The notes: generated from the letters alone by a model not told the origin. A DNA stretch of 64,000 nt from Cladocopium goreaui (GCA_947184155.2 CAMXCT020006445.1:495723-559722); one strand, 5' to 3'; counted from the stretch's first letter, positions 42,300-53,958 are shown. Numbers and translations are program-made.

Positions 42300-42960
42300 T
42301 GGTTTCTGGTTTGATAATGCAGCAGGAATCACCGCAATTTGCGATGGCTTTCCCACTTACAAACAACCAATTGACTGGAGGATTTGGGTATTCTTGGTTA
42401 CATATTCTCTGATATCCCCCATTTCCTAATCTTATATACCATGGGAACCCTGAAATATAAACAGTGCTACATCCGAATTCTAGAAAGCCCTCAACTATCT
42501 ACAAATTATGTCCCAAAAAGGTAAACTCCGCTACAGTAACAATTCTTGTGAAACGCCCAGACGTCTGCTCTGTTGGCACCTCCTCTACTGCGGGCATGCT
42601 GCCCGGGCAATCCGCAGCCTGCCCGATTTGTTTATCATGCATCTTCCCACGGCAAACATCCAACAACCCTGGGTATTTTCACCAAACATGCGTTAAACAC
42701 AAGATATGATTTGGTTCACAGATATGTCCCTTTCTGTTTGGACAAATCTTATGGTATATCCCGTTGTATTTCCATGACATTCACATTAATTGTCCCAATT
42801 ATCCCGAGTATATCCTGCAATCTCCCGCAGTACATCCCCCAAAGTGTCTGTTATACAAGGTGGCCCTTCAAAACAATAGGTAAGTTTGTTTATAATTTAT
42901 AACCAGCTTGGTTTATGGAAGAATATCACTCTTTAGTATTCATGGGGGTTATAAACCAAA
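42300..42960. other. Intronic stretch without recognised feature
   Basis: Moderately GC-rich in 42.54-42.70 kb, where short frames exist on the plus strand (SVGTSSTAGMLPGQSAACPI). No family or splice structure recognised. Confidence 0.4.
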
Positions 42961-42987
42961 CAATAATAAGTGGTTATCCCCACCGTG

Positions 42988-43095
42988 TGCCCTCTGGTAA
43001 ACAACATAGCTCTAGAAAATCCCCCATTGGTAGTGGAATGACCTATAAAAAATGGTGATTTTCCAGTTCGCAAACGGTTAGTTTACCTGAGGTTA
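42988..43095. mobile_element. Family B copy, diverged
   Basis: GCCCTCTGGTAAACAACATA ... CAAACGGTTAGTTTACCTGAGG. Confidence 0.8.
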
Positions 43096-43169
43096 AGCCT
43101 AGTTTTGGAGGGCATCTGAACTCCCATAGGTCTCCACTGCAGGTGCTGCCGCGACTGCCGCGGTTCTGC

Positions 43170-43242
43170 CTGTCCGCTTGGACATGTGACGTCGCGTTGC
43201 CGCTGGCCGGGGCCGCAGCTACTACTGCAGCTGGACCACGAC
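43170..43242 (-). CDS. TSP1 exon: first half of an upstream module
   Basis: A strong acceptor (TTTCATCTCATCAG|G) is followed by SWSSCSSSCGPGQRQRDVTC then PSGQ: all hallmarks of TSP1 (W-S-S-C-S-x-x-C-G-x-G-x-R-x-R-x-V-x-C). The end is set at a GC donor (GACAG|GCAGAA), but the frame stays open (AEPRQSRQHLQWRP), so the true donor may be lower. The partner encoding the next cysteines was not found between here and 37.7 kb. Confidence 0.8.
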
Positions 43243-43579
43243 CTGATGAGATGAAAGAGAAATCTGGAGAAAACATGGAAAGTCCCATGGTAAATGCCAG
43301 GGTTTGAGTGGGAAACGATGGTAACCCCCTTAAGAATCTCATTGGGTTGGAACATCTACAGGAAATCATGATTGGTTTCACCCCAACATGTAGAGGTGTC
43401 CTGCAATTTGTCCCTTCCATCAAATCTGGGATTATTGACATAATATAATAATAATTGATAATATGATAGATATGATCGTGGTAGATGGGAAATTGAATGG
43501 GACATCAACTTTTATGGATGGTCTATTTGCAGTACTTGAATTGGAGACTAGTTGAAACACTGGTGTTGCTTAAACACGC

Positions 43580-43860
43580 GATCAGAAGCGAAGTGCTGTG
43601 CCTCCGCTCCCTCTCTTTTTGCTGCCCCACTTCGCATTTCTTCTGCTACATATCCGATATATCCGGCATTGAAAACAAATGGCGCGGTACCAACATGGGG
43701 TGTGAAAATATGACCAGCGAAACCTCCACAGCCTGATGGAAGGTGATGGCAGCAGGGTCTTTTTTTTGCAGACGATGGCCGAGTCGTGCCATAGATTCAT
43801 CCGCCGGAGCATCCACGGAGAGCCAACATCCTCTAGCACTGCAAGATGATATCAACCATT
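43580..43860 (-). CDS. Possible exon(s), unidentified
   Basis: After a good acceptor (GATATCATCTTGCAG|T) one frame reads ARGCWLSVDAPADESMARLG then HRLQKKDPAAITFHQAVEV; another, LEDVGSPWMLRRMNL, is equally open. The C-W pair might close a TSP1 module between the 45.5- and 43.2-kb exons, but phase is unresolved. Confidence 0.35.
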
Positions 43861-44209
43861 CTTTTGGTTCGTTGGTAACATAAACTGACAGATTCAGGTT
43901 CTTTAATGTTATCCTTATCTTTACTGGTTACATGTCCCATAGCCTTTGGGCAGGTTAACAATTAGTTAGTGAATGGCCCCTTGAGTAGGCCCTGATTTGG
44001 ATTTCTCATTTGGAATGCCATTGTTCACCCATGAAGGAATCATCATTCCCTACGTAGACCATGCGACAAATTCCAAACGTTGGGAGATGCCTGTCCCTTC
44101 ATGGTGAAAGGGGTCCCGAACTTGACGATGTCGGCTGTTGCTCTCAGCCGCGCTTGGACGAACCCGACAGAGAAAATCAATGCAAAGTTGGGATAGTAAT
44201 GCAGTGTTC

Positions 44210-44268
44210 AGTTGACATCAGTTGACATCAGTTGACATTAGTTGACATCAGTTGACATCAGTTGACCC
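44210..44268. repeat. 10-bp tandem array GTTGACATCA
   Basis: Six copies of GTTGACATCA, one with a substitution. Confidence 0.93.
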
Positions 44269-45006
44269 CTGAAAGACTGGAAGGAGTTTGCAAGTCGGTC
44301 AACTTGACGCTTTTTTGGTAGTCCGATCTTAACATGCCAATACAGAATATCATTCCTACATCTAAATTAATGGGGAATAATAGAATGTCATTATATCATA
44401 TACCACGATATAACACTAAAAGATAATACATTCTACTATAATGCATACACACACACATAGTAGTGACAATACATTCACAATACCAATAGTATATTCAAAC
44501 CGTTGATATATATATATATATACGTATTAAAAACAAAAGTACTGTTGACACTGCATGAAGCCATTCAGCCGAACTGATCACTGCACCATCCTCTGATCTT
44601 ACCCCTCAGGGGTAGATCACTGTTGAGCCAAAGGTCCCGAGAACATTTCATGAGACCTGCCAAAGTATGTCCAATCTTAGATACCATGCCATTCTTTTGA
44701 AGTAGCCAGCTTTTCCCAGAAAGTACTACGACCAGCCACCTGGCTATGGCATGCTATGGCGACCTGAACATGACTCAGCTGACCTCAAAGATACCTTATG
44801 ATAGCACGTCTTCCCCATCAAGATGGCAAAACAGCAATGAGCTATCAAAGTGGCCGATCTTGATCTTAGATACGAACAAAGCAAAAAACCACTGTACAAA
44901 GCAAACCCCCATATGCCATATCTATTACGGCTATCTACGGTATTTCGGCAATTCCTACATCTATTGAATCTATTGATATACTTATATATATATATGTGAT
45001 TATATA

Positions 45007-45129
45007 TGGTAGTTTCTTAAAATAGGGAATCCCCAGTCGCCACCATGGTGGTTTCAATACTAAGTCATGGTCATCCGTGATGACTGGATGATGACTGGGG
45101 GTACCACTTATTACTTAGGAAACCTCCAT
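45007..45129. mobile_element. Family E copy
   Basis: GGTAGTTTCTTAAAATAGGG ... CTGGGGGTACCACTTATTAC TTAGGAAACCTCC; both arms clear. Confidence 0.75.
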
Positions 45130-45351
45130 ATTAGTGGATTGTACAACCACTTTATAATCATCATGTATAACCACTTGGGTGTCTATAATCATCCTGAAAT
45201 AGATTATTGTGGGACTTACCCCCGGGTGAATTCCACTAAAAATGGCTGATTTTCAGGGTCTATGATAATTTACCAGAAGGCATGCGATGATCATATCATA
45301 GTCATCCTGAAGTGTTTTTTTTTAAGTAGATACAATATGGAACTTTCAAAC

Positions 45352-45458
45352 ATACTGTGGATGGAAGAAATCCTGCACCAGTTGATAGGTGGTTTATCCC
45401 ATTGTTTATAGGGTTTCAACCATCCAAGGTGGTGCAGGATTTCTTCCACCCACCGTAT
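45352..45458. mobile_element. Family G palindromic element
   Basis: ATACTGTGGATGGAAGAAAT ... TTTCTTCCACCCACCGTAT; reverse orientation to the copy at 35.3 kb. Confidence 0.9.
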
Positions 45459-45542
45459 CAAACATGTGATCATTCCAACAAGCTACTAACCTAGCAATTT
45501 AGACCCATCGCTGTGATTTTTCGAGACCGGCTTCGCCAGCAC

Positions 45543-45598
45543 CTGCGGAGCGGTTTCCGCTGTGCTGCAGCTGGAAGGTAACTGGTGGTTGCAGGAAC
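45543..45598 (-). CDS. TSP1 exon: second half of an upstream module
   Basis: Acceptor GGTGCATAG|GT and donor CCGCAG|GTGCTGG bound 56 bp. It reads SCNHQLPSSCSTAETAPQ; the C-x7-C spacing equals that of the second-half exons at 30.7, 27.6 and 24.1 kb. Its first-half partner is not certain (see 47.27 kb). Confidence 0.6.
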
Positions 45599-45622
45599 CT
45601 ATGCACCCATTGTTTCATGAGA

Positions 45623-45733
45623 TACCCTCTGGTAATTCAACAGTTTGCTATTGAACATGGTCATTTATAGTTGATTTACCATCGTAAAAATGGTGGATCT
45701 TTCCATCGGTTTTTGGTATGTTTACCAAAGGAT
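45623..45733. mobile_element. Family B copy, right end eroded
   Basis: TACCCTCTGGTAATTCAACA ... GGTTTTTGGTATGTTTACCA. Confidence 0.85.
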
Positions 45734-45959
45734 CATCATGGTATAATTGGATCATCATGGGAGAATCTACATCCATCTATGGATTTAGCCCAAACGGGAC
45801 TTGATTCTCCCAATTCTCCCAGCTATGTTGTAATTCCAGGCCATGGGGATGTTCCATGGCCACGTTCGATGGTAAAATGGTGGGATTTAAGGAACAAACA
45901 TACGGTGCGTTAATTACGCGACCAACATGGTGGTTTAATGGGGATGTCAAATGAGGATA

Positions 45960-46063
45960 TACCCTCTGGTAAACTAACATAACTATGGAAAATCACCATT
46001 TTTAATGGGAAAACTCACTATAAATTGCCATTTTCAATAGCTATGTTAGTTTACCAGAGGGTA
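45960..46063. mobile_element. Family B copy, intact
   Basis: TACCCTCTGGTAAACTAACA ... TGTTAGTTTACCAGAGGGTA; 20-bp perfect terminal repeats. Confidence 0.96.
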
Positions 46064-46225
46064 TCTGGATAGATTATGGTTACAGCAAAAACCCTCCTTT
46101 TGGTCAACCATGGCTCAGAAATCCCTGGCCTTCGCTCAATGGAGTGGCTGCTGGGACAATCAGTGAGCTAAAAAAAAAGGGGATTCTCCATTGCCATGTT
46201 TCATTGAGGGACGGTAAGACACATC

Positions 46226-46330
46226 TGGCAGTGTGTCAAAACCTTGTACCCCTGGTGAACATCAAAATAGCTGGTAAATGGATGTTCATCCCACTAAAAA
46301 TGTATCTATAGGTATTGACCCATACCCATT
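46226..46330. mobile_element. Family F element (inverted relative to 6.6 kb)
   Basis: TGGCAGTGTGTCAAAACCTT ... CTGGTAAATGGATGTTCATC ... GGTATTGACCCATACCC. Confidence 0.85.
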
Positions 46331-46556
46331 TAAATTGCCCGCCAACAAGCCATGGTTTGGTATTCAAATCATAGATGACAGCTCGACCAGGCAGGCATGT
46401 GATCATTGGTGGTGGGGGCCAACTCATAATTAGCAAAAAACTCTCCGATCAAAAACTGGCCTTGGATTCAAGCCAGCTGTTGGTAAATATGTATATATAT
46501 ATATATATTATGTATATCAATTCATGGTTCCTATTCTTTTGCAAGATCATTCCAGA

Positions 46557-46618
46557 TACCCTCTGGTCATTTGTCACAGTTTGCTATTGAAAATGGCCCA
46601 TAGTGGATTTACCGAACT
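46557..46618. mobile_element. Half family B element
   Basis: TACCCTCTGGTCATTTGTCA to the middle of the hairpin, then interrupted by the full copy that follows; same arrangement as 15.73 kb. Confidence 0.8.
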
Positions 46619-46735
46619 TACCCTCTGGTAAACGTTAACAAAAAACGATGGAAAATCACCATGTTCAATGGGAAAACCCACGAACTAAATGGTGACTTTC
46701 CAGTTCGCTTTTGTTAACGTTTACCAGGCCGGGTA
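46619..46735. mobile_element. Family B copy (GTTAACAAAAAACG subtype)
   Basis: TACCCTCTGGTAAACGTTAA ... TGTTAACGTTTACCAGGCCGGGTA; the inner arms extend the terminal repeat. Confidence 0.9.
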
Positions 46736-47261
46736 TACTGAGCTTTCGACCTGAAAAACCTGTGGACCATGGACACTGGCAGTGTAACGCTTCAATATCC
46801 CATGCGAAATATGCCCCAGGATCCTATCATATCACTACTCTTTATATCCCTACTATGGTGAACCTTTGACAGTCCACAACAACAACAACAACAATTGTAA
46901 TCTTTTGCTGGTTATGGTTATTTTCCAAGCTATAGCAAACAAGTAAAGGATTAATGTACCAACGTACCCATGCAGTTGGTTGGGGAAGCATACATCCCAC
47001 TACCAAGTTCAAAGTTATCAGAAGTTAGCTCGCAAGTTAAAGTATCAGACCCTATCATCATATCACTACCAATTATATCCCTACCATACATCGCTATTCT
47101 AGTTGGTGTGTGTATATATATATATGTGATACCATGTATACTAATATATCTAGCATATATATATAAATATCTATAAATATATCTACCATATATCTAAGAA
47201 TATATCTACCATATATCTCAACCAATTATATCTGTAATTTATCCCATGTTTCAATCAGCCC

Positions 47262-47345
47262 ACCATCGGGCGCCGAACCCTGGAACGGCGTAAAAAACGC
47301 TAGACCCTGACGCTGCTGACGTTGGTCGGGACCGAAGGGGCACCA
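47262..47345 (-). CDS. Possible TSP1 first-half exon
   Basis: GC-rich island; the minus strand reads FWCPFGPDQRQQRQ, resembling C-x-x-C-G-P-G-Q-R-Q-R of the 43.2-kb exon but with F and D at key positions. A strong acceptor (TTTTTTACGCCGTTCCAG) lies inside the island, giving a competing, smaller exon. Confidence 0.3.
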
Positions 47346-47460
47346 AAATGGGTTGGTAACCGAAAATCCCTGTGAAAATGAGGAAAATCCCTGTGAAAAT
47401 CATGGAAGATGGGAATATACCCCTATGAAAATGGATGGTTTATTGAAAATATTTGAAAAT

Positions 47461-47568
47461 GGGAAAATCCCATCTAGAAATGGAAAATCCTGTGAAAATG
47501 ATTGAAGATGTAATATGGATGATAACTGGGGTTAGCCCCATGACTGCGGAAACCTCCGTTTAACACCA
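47461..47568. mobile_element. Family E copy, left end lost
   Basis: GGGAAAATCCCATCTAGAAA ... AACTGGGGTTAGCCCCATGA then CGGAAACCTCC. Confidence 0.6.
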
Positions 47569-47709
47569 ACCAGAATATCGTTGGGTAGAGTGGGTGTTTA
47601 TACAAACACCATTTAGGTCTTCCTGACTCACACCCAATCAATCCCACGTATTCAAAAGGCAGGGAAAAACTCACTGTGTGGCATGTTCCAATTCCATTTT
47701 TCACACATG

Positions 47710-47799
47710 GTGCAAATTATAATGATTCACTAACCTAAATAGTTCGGCCATTTTGGGATGATTCCCATTCTTAACCATGATTCGTTATAATTTACCCAG
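47710..47799. mobile_element. Family D element
   Basis: CAAATTATAATGATTCACTA, AGTTCGGCCATTTTGGGATG, TTCGTTATAATTTACCCAG. Confidence 0.8.
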
Positions 47800-48420
47800 A
47801 CAAATGGTGCAATGCAGTGTCATGCCCAATCAGCCAGTGAATCAGGGGACCATCGGTACGTGAGCTGTTATCCCCATAACGAATTCATCAGTAGGAGTCA
47901 TCTCAACCTCAGTGGAGTTTTTAGCACACCCCAAAAAAGATAGAACATAAAAATCCTCCTAAAACTAAGATAGTGATAAATTAATATCTATTATACACAT
48001 GAATCATTATTAATATTAATTATTTTTCAACAAATGACTGTTCCCCGTGATGATTTTTTTTTTTCAAAATTTCAACCTCGAGGGTTGCGACTTCTCAATG
48101 AGGGCTATACTGTCCAGCCCTCTCTACAGTGTCAAAGCTGGTGAGCCCAAACACAACCCAAATGTAGTAGTTGTTTGTGGCTGAGTTCATCATCTAAAAA
48201 TTGATGGGAACATAATTTTTGATGTATCAAAGAATGAATCGATCAAGCAGACTGATCCCCTGTGATGACGCAACTCAAGCAACTACTCAATGAATCACCA
48301 TGAATTCAAAAAACACATCTGCCATATGTGTCATGATGTACCATGTTCTCATAGGTTTTTCACGTGGATTAACCAATGATTACTCTGATATGAGGTCATC
48401 GATATGGTCATCCGCCATGC

Positions 48421-48487
48421 CACATCCCTTCCGAAAAATCGGGCCTCGGAGGCGGTGCTCCCGCATTGCGTCCCTGCCGCGCAGATC
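48421..48487 (-). CDS. Possible exon beside a family A element
   Basis: GC-rich island after a possible acceptor (CTGCGCGGCAG|GG). One frame reads TQCGSTASEAR; another DLRGRDAMREHRLRGPIFRK. No family assigned. Confidence 0.3.
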
Positions 48488-48501
48488 TTACCATATCTTC
48501 A

Positions 48502-48637
48502 CTGGTTGGTGGTTTGAGCCCTACCCCTCGGAAAAATCATGGAGTTCGTCAATGGGACGGATGACATACCATAAATTAATATATATTAATATATATATAT
48601 ATGGAAAATAAAAGCCATGTTCCAAACCACCAAGCAG
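48502..48637. mobile_element. Family A copy with TA insertion
   Basis: CTGGTTGGTGGTTTGAGCCC ... CCAAACCACCAAGCAG; the centre is lengthened by a TATATTAATA run. Confidence 0.85.
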
Positions 48638-49463
48638 TTCATATCTTCTGTTGAATGAGTTGATGATGAGTTATGATGAGTTGGTGCAATTTCTTGTGAA
48701 CCACTGGGCTTTGAAGGAGAACCACACGGGTGTTTTAAGAGAAAACACGGGTAGATAAGAATCTCCAAACAGATCAACGAATTACACATTTCAGAAGCTG
48801 TACAATTCTTTCATGCCTAAATGACCCGTGCCCTTTTTCAATCCAACATGTGATCCCCATCGCCAAAGGTTGGTCGAGGGCTTCGCATGTTGAACTCATA
48901 ATCCCCGTGCAAGGTGAGGGCCCCAAACGATAGCTACACTTATAACTTGGTTCACTAGGGGATGAAAACCGTGCACAGTGATACAGTGTACTATAAAAAT
49001 TGTATACCTGGGTTCCCAGGTATATATGTACATGTATGTATATATATATATTTAGTAACTTATACTTTAGTTACTTCTTATTTATGGCTCATGAAGTAAT
49101 AAAACTACATAGTTAATCGGGGTTATAAACCAACAAACATAACTGGGGAGCCTCACCTTGTACAATCCTTCACTACTAGTAGCCGGGGAGTGGGCGTTGC
49201 GAGAATGGGACCTATGTGTTCCACGCAAATATTGAGGGTCACATGGGTACATGGTGGCCTGGTACATGGTTTCAAATGGGACCCCCAAAACAGAAACATT
49301 CAAAATAACATTTGAGGGTACCAATTATGACGTTGATTTTCAATATACGGCTGTTGCCAGTTTGAAATCCTGTCATGTTACATGTCATGTTACATGCTCA
49401 GGGCCTACCTTGATATGAGCTGAGTCATTGGAGTACTGTGCAATCATATATCATATGTATCTG

Positions 49464-49570
49464 GGGATGGGTCAAAAGCTATTATTACATATTGTTACCA
49501 TATTTTGGGGGAATAACCATCCATTAACCACCTATTTCAAGGTACCTAGGGTACCTAGGGTTTTGACCAA
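49464..49570. mobile_element. Family F element, degenerate
   Basis: GATGGGTCAAAAGC ... AATAACCATCCATTAACCAC ... GGTTTTGACC. Confidence 0.6.
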
Positions 49571-49659
49571 AACCATATATATGTTATCTGGATCAATTGC
49601 CATATTTCACCAATCAGTCTGCCCAAAAATGGGGTAGACAGCCGCCATGGAACCATGAT

Positions 49660-49745
49660 TTCTAGTGACCTGCGACGGAGCGGAAGCAGCTGCTTCACGC
49701 CTCCAGGCGACGACACCATCGGGAAGCATCCAGTTGGGAGAGTTG
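49660..49745 (-). CDS. Possible exon, unidentified
   Basis: GC-rich island; the minus strand reads NWMLPDGVVAWRREAAASAP then SQVTR. A plus-strand frame (TCDGAEAAASRLQATTPSGS) is equally open, so strand is uncertain. Confidence 0.25.
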
Positions 49746-50054
49746 GGAGTGGCAGAGGTCAAAACTGCTTTTCAAATAGACTTAGAATTCCCCAATCGAT
49801 CGGTAGAACCTGATAGGCAGCATGATTGGGTTCAAATGTCAGCTCTACAGATTTGGTCCCGGATTTGACACTCCCCTTGTCGACATGCGCGCCTCACAAA
49901 TAGTAGTTGGTTTAGAACCAGGGCTTCAACAGGATGTTCAATTTCATAATCCTCACATATTGGTGTTCATTGTATCCTCCTCGTTGGGTTACTTTCAACC
50001 ATTTTTGCACAAACAGCCTAAACATCGATGTGCTTTGTTATTTTGTTCCGGCTT

Positions 50055-50155
50055 ATATATATATATTATATATATATATTATATATATAGATATTATATA
50101 TATTATATATATATGATATATATATTATATATATATTATATATATATATCATATA
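50055..50155. repeat. (TA)n-rich block
   Basis: About 100 bp of TATATATTATATATAT permutations. Confidence 0.9.
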
Positions 50156-50254
50156 TGTGTGTGCAAAATCCACATAATTTACGGTAGTTCGATGATTTTC
50201 CCAGCTATAAAGCTCCATTTATAGTGGACTTCCGCTGGTTTTCCGATGGGTTTT

Positions 50255-50330
50255 CCGATGGGCCTGCCACTGGGCGATGCGGCCCTCGACTGCTGCCGCG
50301 AAGGCTGCCGCGACTGACAGCTTGCGGATG
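50255..50330 (-). CDS. Possible exon, unidentified
   Basis: GC-rich island; minus-strand frames read FIRKLSVAAAFAAAVEGRIA or SASCQSRQPSRQQSRAASPS. The second weakly recalls a TSP1 opening. Not resolved. Confidence 0.25.
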
Positions 50331-50450
50331 AATGGCTTTACAGGATAATGGTTAATATATGGTTATATATGTCGTACTGATAATGGTTAATATAGTGGTT
50401 AATAGTGGTTATTAGTGATTAATACCTGATCTAATGGCTAATATACCATT

Positions 50451-50575
50451 TACCATCTGGTTATGACTCACAGAAATAGCCATGGAAAGATCCACCATGC
50501 TATTAAGTTCGGTAAACCATCTATTTCGATTAGGGCCATCGAAAAACCATGGCTATGTTAAATAACCAGAGGGTA
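50451..50575. mobile_element. Family B copy, preceded by family A outer arm
   Basis: TACCATCTGGTTATGACTCA ... TGTTAAATAACCAGAGGGTA. Immediately to the left, GGTTAATATAGTGGTTAATA ... CTGATCTAATGGCTAATA is the family A outer arm without its element, suggesting one element replaced or landed in another. Confidence 0.88.
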
Positions 50576-51537
50576 ACATGATTTAACCAAGAAAAAAGAA
50601 AGGCTTTCATGGGATTCATGGGCGTTGTATCATGATATATCTATAGTTAGTGGATTTATCATGGGATTTATAGGTGTGGATGGTTGATGACTTTTCTCGT
50701 ATCTCGGATGAGTCAGATTCTGGCTCTGTTACCATCCCTAAGTGGAAAACAATAAAGAATAAGTTGAGAAATACCTAGATGAGTATCTGTCTAAATGATG
50801 ATTTATGGTTTCTGATAATGGCGTCTTAATGGGGGATTCCAATATATTCCAATGGGATATGGAAAATATAGGATGAAGCTGGAATGTTGGGCCATTTAGG
50901 GATGATTCCCCCGAATCGAAGTCCCATCGTTCATTTAGAACTGCCACTGATGGTACATGATAATTGGAATATTATGTGCATATACTGAGAAACATGGGAG
51001 GATATTGTACAATATTATACATATCCATCCTGGAATAGACAGAACATCAATCATCATAATCATCTTTCCCCTTCAGTGGTTGATTTGAACTTTCCAGGAT
51101 GATTACTGTACACATACAATATATCTTACAATGATGGGAATACTGGGGATATGCTGGGATGACAGATCGCAAATTTTGTGTGTGTTGCCAAAGTGTGTTG
51201 CAATCTCTGCGAACTATCATGGCTTGTAATTTGAGGTGCAAACCATTGCACACTTTCCAGTAGAGAATCTGGAATTTGTACTAGAACAAATAGCAGGTGA
51301 CTTTAGTAGTAGGCTGGACATATGTGTATGTATGTAACCGGTAGGACTATGCTGTAATATTCCGTCTTGACAACCAGTACAACCCGGTTGATACCAATAA
51401 ATGATGTATATAAATGGACGCCACAAAGCAAATCTTGGCAATAAATCTGGGGGGGCCTCTCATCCGTCCTCCGGCGGGGATCCAGTACGATTGCGCAAGG
51501 AATTCTTGGATTCTGTGTCGAAAGTCGAAACCACTTC

Positions 51538-51669
51538 CCCATATGCGAACCATGGTGCTGGAATATTTACCAACATCCCATAAGCTCCATGTATGGAACA
51601 TTTACCAACATTTGCCCAAAAAACACCCAGTCTTGTAGGTAAACTTACCAGCACCATTGAGCATATGGG
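51538..51669. mobile_element. Family C element with internal duplication
   Basis: CCCATATGCGAACCATGGTG ... ACCAGCACCATTGAGCATATGGG; the segment ATTTACCAACAT is duplicated (at about 51566 and 51601). Confidence 0.88.
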
Positions 51670-52064
51670 TTTAGGCTAAAAGGTGAATTCTAGAACGATT
51701 CAGAGTTGAAGAGTCGGATCAGGGATACAATGTTCAACTAGCCGGAAACATCGTGTGAAAATTAGCAGGTCCATGTCTATTTCACCTCTTTCAATGATGG
51801 GCCTCTACAAGAGAAACACATTCGACTATGACATCACCTGGTACATGGTGAAAACTTAATGTTGGTTATTGTTGGTCTGTAATAACTATACTCCGATTTG
51901 TAGGTAGTTGATAACCATTTGTTGGTTTGGCATGGTTTACCTCATATGCTTTGGAAAGAGATACAGGTCTACCCGAAAATGCGGTACCGAAACATCCAAT
52001 GATTGATCATTGACCATAATTTTCCCAAAAACAGTTAGTTTTGGGGGGGTGTACAATACCCCAT

Positions 52065-52112
52065 TTTTACACACACACACACACACGCACACGCACACAC
52101 ACACACACACTT
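52065..52112. repeat. (CA)n microsatellite
   Basis: ACAC run of about 48 bp with two G interruptions. Confidence 0.95.
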
Positions 52113-52139
52113 GGACTCTTACAGAATTTACCCCAAGGA

Positions 52140-52215
52140 CACTGAGGACACTGGGCAAGTAAGAGCCATTCCCGCCTGCTCGCGTGCTCGCTCAACAGCC
52201 TTCGCCATTGATGGG
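52140..52215 (-). CDS. Possible exon, unidentified
   Basis: The minus strand reads MAKAVERAREQAGMALTCPV then SSVSLG, a helical-looking frame starting at ATG. No splice sites fixed. Confidence 0.3.
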
Positions 52216-52358
52216 ATGCATGCTATGCAGTTGGCCAAACAAGTATGGACGTATGCATGTATGCATCTATACAATATGTGCATAGCATAGAAATACATGC
52301 TCTCTATGCAATGTGGGCCATTTATGAATCATGCTTTCAGACGACCTCACTTTCAAGT

Positions 52359-52510
52359 ATTATATTATATTATATTATTATATATTATATATTATATATT
52401 AAATTATATTATATATTATATTATATTATACTATATTATATTATATATTATATTATATTAAAAATTATTATATGTTATATTATAGTATACCATATTATAT
52501 TATATATATA
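52359..52510. repeat. TTATA-type low-complexity block
   Basis: About 150 bp of TATTATATTATATTA permutations; carries a YYIILYYII pseudo-peptide. Confidence 0.93.
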
Positions 52511-53079
52511 CACATAAGTAAATCAATGTAAATTAACATATTTTCACAAACCTGAAATGAGGTACGCGTGGATATTTAGCCTTGGGGTTTTCAACGAATT
52601 GCGTCGTAATTGCACTGGGGATTCAAATTAAGGGCACCGGCAAAGCTGCACCTATGCCTCATCCTTTTTGTCCTCGACATATCATCTTAAGCCAGTTTGG
52701 CAATTTCCCACAAGCAAATTGGCACGGAACGGCATGTAGCAGCAAAGAACATGGAAACGATATCTCAACCGAGAAAACTGAGTTCTGGTGGCGATTGGGG
52801 TAAGTTCACATCCGCAAGAAAAGCAAGGCATGTGGTATCGTCTCATTTCGTTTCATCACCAACATTGCCAAAAGGAATGCATGTAATAAAGACATATGAG
52901 CAGCAACATATGCGACTTTGAAACATTAAACCCAACCCAGCATCAAATGGAATCAATTTCAATTGAAGTTAACATCCAACCTCACCCCATCCCAACCCAC
53001 CCCACCCCACATAGTAAAAAAAAGGAAAAATAGAGAAAAACGCAAAACCACGAGGCCAATTGTCAGCACGCCTCTCTAA

Positions 53080-53159
53080 ATCATGCTATTTTGGGATCGT
53101 TACCCCTACTAACCATCCTTCCCGTGAGGTCGCAGTGAGGTCGTCGTAATTTACCTAGT
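53080..53159. mobile_element. Family D right half
   Basis: CTATTTTGGGATCGTTACCC, CCATCCTTCCCGTGAGGTCG, GTCGTAATTTACC. A possible left half (AATTAACATATTTTCACAAACC) lies 550 bp away at 52.53 kb, so the element may have been split. Confidence 0.6.
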
Positions 53160-53284
53160 TTACCCATATATATGTATATACAGTACATAATATAAGTATA
53201 TGATGTGCCGTAATGTAGATATTATATACTGTACACATCTGTACACATCTGTACACATAAATGGAGGTACGAACTTTGAAACCA

Positions 53285-53352
53285 AACTTCCCCGCCTCCG
53301 AGCGTAGTTGGGCGCCCAGGGTCTGCGGCGACCGGCGACATGGAACGCTAGA
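53285..53352 (-). CDS. Possible exon, unidentified
   Basis: After acceptor CTGGTTCTAG|C the minus strand can read RSMSPVAADPGRPTTLGGGE then VWFQ; another frame reads VPCRRSPQTLGAQLRSEAGK. Not assigned. Confidence 0.3.
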
Positions 53353-53700
53353 ACCAGGCTAGTACAGTCACCGGTTTCATGCTCAGCACAAGCCACATTA
53401 TGTCACATTTTGTATGTCTATATAGCAGATCTGTATTACATATATATATATATTTAATAGATATATAGTTTGCAATAATGTATATATATATATATATGTA
53501 TATATATATACACATACATACATGTCTAAACATATATAGAGTTCATATATAGAGTACCATATGTTATTACGTCGCCCAAGTTGGTGCAGGATAGCTCAGC
53601 TCTTTAGCTCCCCAGCTGACCCAAATCTTCGTTCGAACCATCCCAAAGGACGAGGCAGATTTTTCGTCATAAATTCTGTCCGTTCGGGGAACCAATTTTC

Positions 53701-53848
53701 ATGGTGACTTAACGGTGATTTAATGGGATTCTATGGTGATTTAATGGGATTTTATGGTGATTTAATGGGATTGAATGGTAATTTATAGTGATTTCATTGG
53801 GTTTCATGGGATTTTCAGGTGACTTAATGGTGACTTAGTGGGATTATG
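53701..53848. repeat. Degenerate 20- to 22-bp tandem repeat
   Basis: About seven units of ATGGTGATTTAATGGGATTN with length drift. Confidence 0.85.
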
Positions 53849-53958
53849 ATTTGGGTCTGCCTGAAAATAATAGGGGACCTCTATTGCCGGACTATCATAG
53901 TTTCCCTACTCAATGGTAAATTTATAGGTGTCCCATTGACAGACTCATACGATTACCG

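Noticed and set aside
45960-46063. Family B hairpins as microRNA precursors or terminators
   Set aside because: They are dispersed repeats with many copies, defined termini and TA flanks, so a transposable-element origin explains them.
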